Positions 58,201-64,000 of a DNA stretch of 64,000 nt are shown here, piece by piece. The position numbers and the translations under genes are program-made. Origin of the DNA: Polyodon spathula (lineage: Eukaryota > Chordata > Actinopteri > Acipenseriformes > Polyodontidae); NCBI RefSeq assembly GCF_017654505.1, contig NC_054545.1, positions 14,675,547 through 14,739,546 on the forward strand, given 5' to 3'. A model generated the notes under the pieces. It was not told where the DNA came from. It saw only the letters and a program-made list of their open reading frames with translations, and searched no databases. Numbering within the stretch: position 1 is the stretch's first letter; every line of letters starts with the position of its first letter.

Positions 58201-61200
58201 TCGAAGTTTATTATTTTGTTTATCTTCAATTGTTAAATATAATACGCGCATTATAGGTGACTGACCATTAGCAGTCGTGTTTTATAATTGAATTCAAATA
58301 CTGTTTCAAGTCCAGAACGATAATTTTGATCTTAAACATGTTGAAAAAAAAATATAATGAAATGATGTGTACAGTTTAGGCTACTGAACAGTCTGGGTTA
58401 TGATTTTTGTTCTACCGACTGGTTTTGTCTTACCTGTTCCGTATACATTGCTTTTGAGCAGGCGAATTACCTCATTTTTTAATATTTCGTAAAATCCCCC
58501 CCACCTCCTTTGAACAGTGCGGAGGTGGGGGCTGTGTAGTGCAGCGGGTCAATTTTCTTGTTAGTCCACTATCACACATTTTTCGAGTGAGGTACTCCCC
58601 CTTATCTCCTTTTACCTAAAATTAGTCCTGGCTGTCTCGATTTCATACGGTAATTAACCTACAGGTGTTTGTGTTTCAGGCGCAACATCTAGTTGTACGT
58701 ACGAGTCGTTTTTAAAATATCCAAGAAATTATAACAATAGACCAAGTTATTCAAATCATTAAAAAAAAAAAATACACACAAAAAATGTGCAATGTGTGTG
58801 GTTACCCATACAAAAAAATAATTTCAGTACCTTGCAATATATTGTACCCATAACCTTTGTCAATATAGTAGCGCAGCATACAATAGGTTTTATTGCATAC
58901 ATATTTTGCAGTTCTACACATGTACACGTGTGTGGTGCACTTACAGAGAATGAGACTGACACCATGCTAGGTTGAATTGTATACAACTTTACTGGCTGTA
59001 ACTGACTGTCCCGTGTTCTATAAGAAAGTGTCCAGTCACATTTTTGGTATACAGTTCATTTAGCTATCTGGCTGTAAAACAAGATTTTGAATTGCGACTA
59101 TTTCAATAAGAAAATGACAACCACTCTTCATTGTGAAAATCCTATGAATTTCTGAAATAAGGATTTGATTTTAACAGGCTATAAGGGATGGGTCTGCTCT
59201 GCTTATTTTTTATATTTATATTTTATATTTACTTCCAAAACATGGGATAAACTGGGCTCAATGTACTGAAAAGAAAGCTCATATTTCATATTAAATGAAT
59301 ACATCCTTCAGAACAGATTTCATTTGTTTGTAAATAACTTGTGAGTTTTGTTAATAGGGCTCATAATCCCGTAGGTTTAAAAACACAGCTTTTTATTGCC
59401 GAAAGACACATGTGCAAACATTTGCTTTTATACTGTAAAGTAAACATTGTTTAGGGTGTTGTACTGAACTAATGTTAAAGTCTTTGGGGCAATACTGGAG
59501 CTTGCAGTGGTTAATTGATGGCAACTGAACACTGGAGTGTCTCTTACTGTACATGAAAAGACTTAAAGTAGTTCAGTGCATATGGAGTTGAGAGTGAGGC
59601 AGGTGGCAAAGCGTGGAAGACCTTCACCCCTGGAGTCAGGAAGCCAGGACCAGAGATCATCAGACTAGTCACTGCTCACACTAATTATAACCTGTGGCAC
59701 CTGGATTAACCTGGTAGTCCAAAATGAATGCCAAATCTTTCAACTTTGGGGAAGATAACTCGAGAATGCAAGTAAACTGGTCTTGTGTATGTGTTTACAC
59801 TGCTCGTACATGTGTATGGCTATTTATGTTTATTTTCCAGTATTAGACACTTGTGTATATGTTTACACTGGAACTATTCCATGAGTTATTTAATTGCATT
59901 GCAGAGAGATTCCACTTGTTATATAATTTAGAATAGCATAGCGATGTGCATCATGAGTCTTGTGTTACCATATTGTCTTCATTTTCACTAAACATTAAGA
60001 ATAACATCCACCGGGATATTGTCTTTATTTATAAATTCAGTATTGTAAAACTGAATTTTCTGACAATTGCATTTATGTTTGACAGTTAAAGGGTTAAGTT
60101 CTGAAGCTAGTCGACGGGGGTAGGGGGTCTGGATGAAACTAGATAGTGAAAAACCCCTCCCTACCATAATATCGAACACTTCACTTGCAAGATAGATCAA
60201 TGTATAGTATAGAAACAACAGCTAATACAGTTCTAAAAAAAACTCTCTTATTTGCATAATTATAAATGAGTACATTATTTCTTTAGGTAAAGCGTTATTT
60301 TTTTACAGTATAATGTACATAGAAAAATACAATACTGAAACACAGGCCCATGCAGACTTACCCCATCCTCCTCAGGTTTCTGGTGGCCCTGTTTGTAAAG
60401 CTGCAGTTATGTGTCACTGCTGTGAGTCCCTCACCTACTTTTTCTCAGTAAATGCGCTGCACCAGTGGGAAAGGGCTTTTTTTGTAGACTTTTGCAAGGA
60501 AAGAAATGTGTTCAGGATTGTCTTTTTTTTTTCTTTCTTAGTTGTTGTACTCGTGAAAAGTGGATTGGTCTACAGAGCCAGAATTGTACAATCACTGACA
60601 AGGGGTCTACTGGACCACTGTTCACTGCTCATCAAACTCCAAGGTCATTGCCTGGTGCATTAGTTCACTGCCCAACCAGGCCCCCCACTTTCTTCAGTTC
60701 TTTTTGTGCACAATTAGTTTACCCCAGTTTTTCTCCTCAGTTTAGAATTTCCTCAAAACTCAGCAATTTGAGAACTGTAGCTAAATGGCCATCCTCCAAT
60801 GCCATGACCAAACAAGTACTAATTAGGAGGCTGTGTGGTCCAATGGTTAAAGAAATGGTTTGTAACCAGGAGGTCCCGGGTTCAAATCTCAGCTCAGCCA
60901 TTGACTCATTGTGTGACCCTGAGCAAGTTGCTTAAACTCCTTGTGCTCTGTTTTTCAGGTGAGATGTTGTTGTAAGTGACTCTGCAACTGATGCATAGTT
61001 CACACACCCTAGCCTTGTATCTTGTAAAGTGCTTTGTGATGGTGGTCCACTATGAAAGGTGCAATATAAAGATTATTAATATTTGTACCAGTACTAATGA
61101 AAGTGTAACAGTGCTTCTTCTAGGGCTCAGATAACTAATCCACTCCAGTACCTGTCCACTGCTTATGTTCTCAATAGAATTCAAGCACATTACCTATGAA

Positions 61201-62923
61201 TTCATTTCTCAGCTTATCCCGGAACCGCAGGTCTTCTGCTCCCAGGATGAGTGCATTGATGAAGCTCAGCAGAGTCACCATGTACGGCACATTGTCAGTG
61301 GACTGGAGTTCATTCATGATCATGCTGAAGCGATACAGCTGGCTTTTTACAATCTGTCAGGATGAACAACCCACAGAGTATCAGACATCTTGATTTTACG
61401 ATTCACAAATATAACAACCAAAATATTAAATCATATTTTAGATTTTGTCTTTCAGCCCATTACCTTATATATATAGGGACAGTTTTAAAGATCACAGTTT
61501 GTTGATTCTAGTACTAATACATGGGTATGGCAGGAGAGACAAGCTTTAATTTGGATTACATGTTGGAATGAAGTTTGAAAATTACAATAACAACTGCAAA
61601 AGAGAGAACTGATATCAACTGGAAAACAAAAAAGAATGAGTTGATGCTAAATCTTCTATTACAGTCAGTGCATCAATCACATACTTTACTGTGCAATGCT
61701 GGACACTAGGGGGCACCCTGAATTAAGTTAACACTGTATTAGAAACTTGCTCCTGTTACAAATTATTTCTTAGAAAGTACTGCAAAATATACATTTCTCT
61801 AAAGATCTTATTGGGATCTTTTAAATCAAAGCAATTAGCCATTTAATATGATTTTAAGTATCACTGCTTGTCAGGTATGCCATGGCTGCAATAGCAAACA
61901 TATAGGATAATGATCTGCTTGATAAATTTCATATTTTGAAATAAATTCTTTCATTATGCATACTGTAATTCTTTTGTTTGCAGCAGTGCCAGTAATTAAA
62001 AATACTGCTACACCACAAAAAAGAGCAGTTTTAATGTATTGATTTATCTCCCTAGCCACCAGCATTCAATGCTCATTAGGTTACAGCAGTTCATAGCACT
62101 TTTCACAACTCCTGTCTGCCCATTGTGTTCTGCCCAGTGCTGCCCCACGCAGGCCTACGCAGGTCTGTGGTGGTCTTGTGAGGCAGGTGTCATTGGGTTA
62201 GCAGTTCATTGCATGAGGCAATTTTTATTACAGTATAATGATTCATTAGAACTATCTACGCCCATTCCTCTTTCCAAACTGCTCCCATGAGAACAGTCAT
62301 CCCTTAATCAGCATTTTTCTAGAGCTACCAGACTCTATTTTAGTTTTGACTCAGATAAACTCAGATAAACTCACAGTACATGAATAGTTCATATTGAAAA
62401 CTATGTGGGGCCCCGGATGTAACACTGGAAGGGAATGGAGAGAAGAAGAAACAAATAAAAACTACTATAGAAAAACAAAAGGATTGTCAGCAATACAGTG
62501 AACAGACTATTTTCTCACTTCTAACAGGTTATTATTCCTTTAAATGTACACTTGGGGAATGGTAAATGGTTACACTCTGGTGTAGCAGATGCACCTGGCG
62601 GTTGGACATGATTCCACGGACCTACTTAAAAGAGACACCAGGATGTGATGATCTAAACAAGAAAAATAATACAATAGTTTAGATAACCCTGATAGTTCTC
62701 TGCCATACCAAGTTAAGATAATTCTCCTTTGCTTCTAATAGGATTTTAATTGGACTTTTTCAGTGAATGTCTAGAATGTCTTCAGCCTACACACACATAC
62801 CGCTCACCTTGTAATGTTCTAAAGCATCCAAGGACAGGCTGTATCCTTCCGTGGAATACATGCAGAGGGCAGCCAGCAACTCAAACACCTGCTTCTTCAC
62901 CATCAGGTTCGATGTATCCAAAG
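44710..62923 (-). CDS. INF2: INF2, inverted formin 2 (5' end outside the window)
   Basis: Formin that nucleates, elongates and severs actin filaments; in mammals it acts at the ER, in mitochondrial fission and in podocytes. Nineteen coding exons are visible and join with GT/AG sites. In order they encode the second half of the DID armadillo domain (62808 to 56334), a proline-rich FH1 (54929-55608), FH2 (motif [11 protein letters not shown] in the FH1 exon, GNFLNYGSHTG at the 51621/51186 junction) and a WH2/DAD-like motif [17 protein letters not shown] at 46458-46613. The tail is acidic and Ser-rich and ends VKLPKI, like a non-CAAX isoform. About 1,107 codons are visible; the start codon and first DID exons lie beyond 64000. 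All junctions keep phase except the FH1 exon, which is 680 bp where 3n would require 681. Similarity to mammalian INF2 is clear throughout, and ADSS1 lies next downstream as in human. Confidence 0.95.
46458..46613 (-). CDS. INF2: INF2 exon: WH2/DAD-like motif
   Basis: Encodes [20 protein letters not shown] then [13 protein letters not shown], near-identical to the human DAD/WH2 that binds actin monomers and the DID. Donor CCTG/GTAAGA. Confidence 0.96.
47299..47401 (-). CDS. INF2: INF2 exon: charged helix after FH2
   Basis: Encodes [20 protein letters not shown] and [13 protein letters not shown]. This Lys/Glu-rich helix follows FH2 in INF2. Acceptor TTCTAG, donor TTA/GTAAGT. Confidence 0.94.
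47738..47902 (-). CDS. INF2: INF2 exon: FH2 post domain
   Basis: Encodes [40 protein letters not shown] and [15 protein letters not shown]. Matches human [29 protein letters not shown]. Confidence 0.95.
49205..49665 (+). promoter_or_regulatory. cluster of CCAAT boxes with an octamer
   Basis: Six ATTGG (reverse CCAAT) boxes at 49210, 49300, 49342, 49413, 49446 and 49659, two inside a repeated TGATTGGACAGCTGT, and an octamer ATGCAAAT at 49269-49276. This density is typical of promoters, notably histone H2A/H2B ones. It sits inside an INF2 intron with no histone-like frame beside it. Promoter activity is inferred. Confidence 0.4.
49978..50098 (-). CDS. INF2: INF2 exon: FH2 coiled-coil part
   Basis: Encodes [20 protein letters not shown] and [20 protein letters not shown]. 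Acceptor CCTGCAG, donor CAG/GTGCGT. Confidence 0.92.
50258..50328 (-). CDS. INF2: INF2 exon: FH2
   Basis: Encodes [20 protein letters not shown] and KAAG. Acceptor GTTTAAG, donor GG/GTAAGA. Confidence 0.93.
51079..51186 (-). CDS. INF2: INF2 exon: FH2 core
   Basis: Encodes [20 protein letters not shown] and [16 protein letters not shown]. This is the most conserved part of FH2. Thirty-six whole codons; acceptor GGTAG, donor GAG/GTGGGG. Confidence 0.95.
51621..51691 (-). CDS. INF2: INF2 exon: FH2 core
   Basis: Encodes [20 protein letters not shown] then LNY, the start of the formin signature GNFLNYG. Acceptor CGGCAG, donor TAT/GTAAGT. Confidence 0.95.
51853..51953 (-). CDS. INF2: INF2 exon: FH2
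   Basis: Encodes [20 protein letters not shown] and [13 protein letters not shown]. Matches human [23 protein letters not shown]. Donor GACA/GTAAGT. Confidence 0.94.
52105..52260 (+). repeat. tRNA-derived SINE, 5' part
   Basis: Head GTGGTCCAGTGGTTTAAG and good B box GGTTCAAATCC (52157-52167), then the family body; the 3' half is missing. In an INF2 intron. Confidence 0.8.
52494..52579 (-). CDS. INF2: INF2 exon: FH2
   Basis: Encodes [20 protein letters not shown] and YFLLLGVPC. Acceptor TTCCACAG, donor CATG/GTAAGT. Confidence 0.94.
52909..53015 (+). repeat. dispersed repeat, family 4, copy B
   Basis: GGACAGACACCTCCATATCT, CCAGAATCTGATACTCTCA and ATGACAACTGGATAAGC as in 31340-31425. In the INF2 intron between two FH2 exons. 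Confidence 0.6.
53106..53208 (-). CDS. INF2: INF2 exon: FH2
   Basis: Encodes [20 protein letters not shown] and [15 protein letters not shown]. Acceptor CCACTAG, donor GAA/GTAAGC. Confidence 0.95.
53930..53991 (-). CDS. INF2: INF2 exon: FH2
   Basis: Encodes [20 protein letters not shown]. Matches human [20 protein letters not shown]. Acceptor TTAACAG, donor TG/GTGAGT. Confidence 0.95.
54337..54482 (-). CDS. INF2: INF2 exon: FH2 lasso/linker region
   Basis: Encodes [20 protein letters not shown], then [11 protein letters not shown] and a Lys/Glu/Ala stretch ending PPKE. Matches human SMWASLSSPDAE...FSSIERLF. Acceptor CCCCAG, donor GAG/GTGAGT. Confidence 0.93.
54929..55608 (-). CDS. INF2: INF2 exon: FH1 polyproline region and start of FH2
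   Basis: Opens with [19 protein letters not shown], then has about eight proline blocks separated by LPGM, then the FH2 start [14 protein letters not shown]1 recruits profilin-actin. The upstream half and the downstream half are in different frames. The switch lies in the homopolymer run at about 55321-55336: after [12 protein letters not shown] the frame loses the repeat pattern, while the neighbouring frame continues [18 protein letters not shown]. The exon is 680 bp, one base short of the length its flanking phases need. Confidence 0.9.
55102..55251. repeat. 75-bp coding tandem duplication in INF2 FH1
   Basis: Two near-identical 75-bp units (starting 55102 and 55177) encode 25-residue blocks of [20 protein letters not shown] type. 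Confidence 0.9.
55885..56170. repeat. imperfect palindrome, MITE-like, family 2
   Basis: Inner arms GAGCAATCAGGCTCCTG (about 55963) and CAGGGGCCTGATTGCTC (about 56051); outer arms GGGTTAGAAACTTACACTA and the reverse of TAGTGCAAATTTCTAACCC. In an INF2 intron beside the FH1 exon. Confidence 0.7.
56334..56466 (-). CDS. INF2: INF2 exon: end of DID
   Basis: Encodes [20 protein letters not shown] and [16 protein letters not shown], matching the last armadillo helices of the human DID. Acceptor GTTTCAG, donor GACG/GTAATC. Confidence 0.93.
56680..56920. repeat. palindromic MITE-like repeat, family 1, copy D
   Basis: Starts CAGGGCTTCCAAACCCTGGT and ends GGGGGTTGGGAAGGCCCTGG; the centre has facing arms AACTAAACCCTTAATTGAGA and TCAATCAAGGGTTTAGTTAT. 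In an INF2 intron. Confidence 0.8.
57096..57237 (-). CDS. INF2: INF2 exon: acidic DID segment
   Basis: Encodes [20 protein letters not shown], then [20 protein letters not shown] and FTTLFNK. The [14 protein letters not shown] stretch is near-identical to human INF2. Acceptor CTCACAG, donor AAA/GTGAGC. Confidence 0.95.
57774..57807 (-). CDS. INF2: INF2 micro-exon: DID segment
   Basis: A 34-bp exon encoding [12 protein letters not shown] across its junctions. It fits the human stretch GLQLLDVLARLRD. Acceptor TTTTCAG, donor AAG/GTAAGA. Confidence 0.85.
58103..58199. repeat. (CA)n(TA)n microsatellite in INF2 intron
   Basis: About 10 CA then nearly 40 TA units. Confidence 0.97.
60826..61080 (+). 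repeat. tRNA-derived SINE, full copy
   Basis: It has an A-box-like GTGGTCCAATGGTTAAAG, a B box GGTTCAAATC at 60879-60888, a body with AAGTGACTCTGCA and GTGATGGTGGTCCACTATGA, and an AT-rich tail. It lies in an INF2 intron and shares structure with 37378-37635 and 52105-52260. Confidence 0.85.
61194..61353 (-). CDS. INF2: INF2 exon: DID segment
   Basis: Encodes [36 protein letters not shown] and [15 protein letters not shown]. Acceptor CTGACAG, donor ATAG/GTAATG. Phase 1 at its end agrees with the next exon. Confidence 0.95.
62808..62923 (-). CDS. INF2: INF2 exon: DID armadillo segment
   Basis: Encodes [20 protein letters not shown] and then a segment ending ALEHYK. Acceptor CTTGCAG at the high end, donor AAG/GTGAGC at the low end. 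It matches the human INF2 segment around residue 130. This is the most 5' INF2 exon found in the window. Confidence 0.95.
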
Positions 62924-64000
62924 CTGCAAGCAACACAACATACAAACTCATCATGTTAGGGGTCATCGAGTATACTATATTCATCTTCTCATACCTATGG
63001 TGATTTTAGTGCCACTGCTCTCCATTATATTGGTCGAGCATGTTGATGGTAAAAACAAAACCTCAGAGTACATCCTGTACATCCTCAGAGAAGACTGGCA
63101 ACTTTGCACTGCCAGGACACAAACCTACGCTCCCCTGACTGTATGACTCACCCTGCACACCACACAGCCATGTTTTTTACCAGGTGAGCTACTTGGAGAC
63201 CCCTGAATTGATTCTAAATACTACACAGTGTTTGGTAGTGCTTAAAATGGTTTCTCTGAATCGGAGTTGAACACCCCTGACTTTCTACAAAAAGGATTGT
63301 GAAGTCTCATGTAGTTTTCATTGCCCATTCTAACTGTGCACTTTGTTCTGTTTTGGTACACCCTTTGCGTTTCAATTTGAGTAAACATGTGACCCCAAAT
63401 TCAAGACAGGGATTTTAAACTCCCATAGGGATATATCAGCCCATTAAAAAGCACTGGATCCCCACACGGTCATTTGAAAAATCAAATTCATGAGAAGGGA
63501 ACTTCAGTGAAACTAGTTGGCTTGTTCACAGTTCAAGTGTCCACACAGGTTTTGAAAGAATAATAGTTCCATTAACTTTTCAGCAACCTTCTGGGTTTCT
63601 ACTGCACTGCAATGGCATTTTGTATACAGCATGAGAACTCAATGGCACAATATGCTGGGTACCAGCAACACAGCCGTCAGAACGTGCAGATAGATAGGGG
63701 TAAAGGCAAGCACACATTTGAGATATTTTATTTGAAATTGCCCTTCAACCGTCTATCATGCTAACAGTTAAATCGGAAAACCACATGACAAGTGTCCTGA
63801 GCATGAAATGTGTGAGCAGGCCTTTTACAGCGCCAAACGCTCATGTCCTAGAGGGTTGAGAGATAAGAACCCCTTTTATTAGGATGTTTACATCCTGCGA
63901 TTCACACAAAAGACTCTCTGTTCTCAAAATCCATTTTGTTCTCTGATTGCTGCTGATTTGTATTTATCTATTCAAGGCTATAAGAACCATTGTGAGGGGA
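62924..64000. other. INF2 intron, window end
   Basis: No further INF2 exon was recognised. A tRNA-like repeat trace is at about 63090-63205. Confidence 0.5.

Noticed and set aside
60837..60900. A tRNA gene
   Set aside because: The A and B boxes are present, but the body and tail match other SINE copies and no cloverleaf closes.

Overview
The window is vertebrate nuclear DNA, most likely from a ray-finned fish. It is AT-rich, with large introns, long CA/TA microsatellites, a fish-type Tc1/mariner transposon, tRNA-derived SINEs and many short palindromic repeats. Decay of one gene beside intact neighbours would fit a duplicated genome such as sturgeon or paddlefish, but the species is only a guess.

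Three genes lie head-to-tail on the minus strand, read from high to low coordinates. They are INF2 (inverted formin 2; 5' part beyond the right edge, coding end at 44710), ADSS1 (muscle-type adenylosuccinate synthase; 13 coding exons, 36613 to 21836, complete and in phase) and a SIVA1 copy (13139 to 10640). Human chromosome 14q32.33 has the same order and relative orientation, INF2-ADSS1-SIVA1, followed by AKT1. No AKT1 coding exon was recognised in the leftmost 10 kb. The SIVA1 copy looks like a pseudogene: it has an in-frame TAG in the Cys-rich exon, a truncated exon 1, and an exon 3/exon 4 phase that does not match. INF2 keeps splice phase in every visible exon except the FH1 exon, which is one base out of register in a C/G homopolymer, from either a sequencing error or a real frameshift.

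A small spliced gene on the plus strand (17357-19438), head-to-head with SIVA1, was not recognised. Its exons join in phase and both alternative ends have AATAAA signals. Between it and SIVA1 lies a large, nearly perfect inverted repeat (arms about 1.05 kb, spacer about 640 bp), the most striking structural feature here.

The rest is introns and intergenic DNA. It holds a degenerate 1.49-kb Tc1/mariner element (2872-4359), a deleted Tc3-like element (about 34100-34735), a LINE reverse-transcriptase fragment (5380-5640), three copies of one tRNA-derived SINE plus another SINE type, several palindromic MITE-like families, two minisatellites inside ADSS1 introns, and many microsatellites. INF2 remodels actin. 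ADSS1 acts in AMP synthesis and the purine nucleotide cycle. SIVA1 is a pro-apoptotic adaptor. They are neighbours by old synteny, and the sequence shows no sign of a joint pathway. No bacterial-type operon, CRISPR array or defence system is present.
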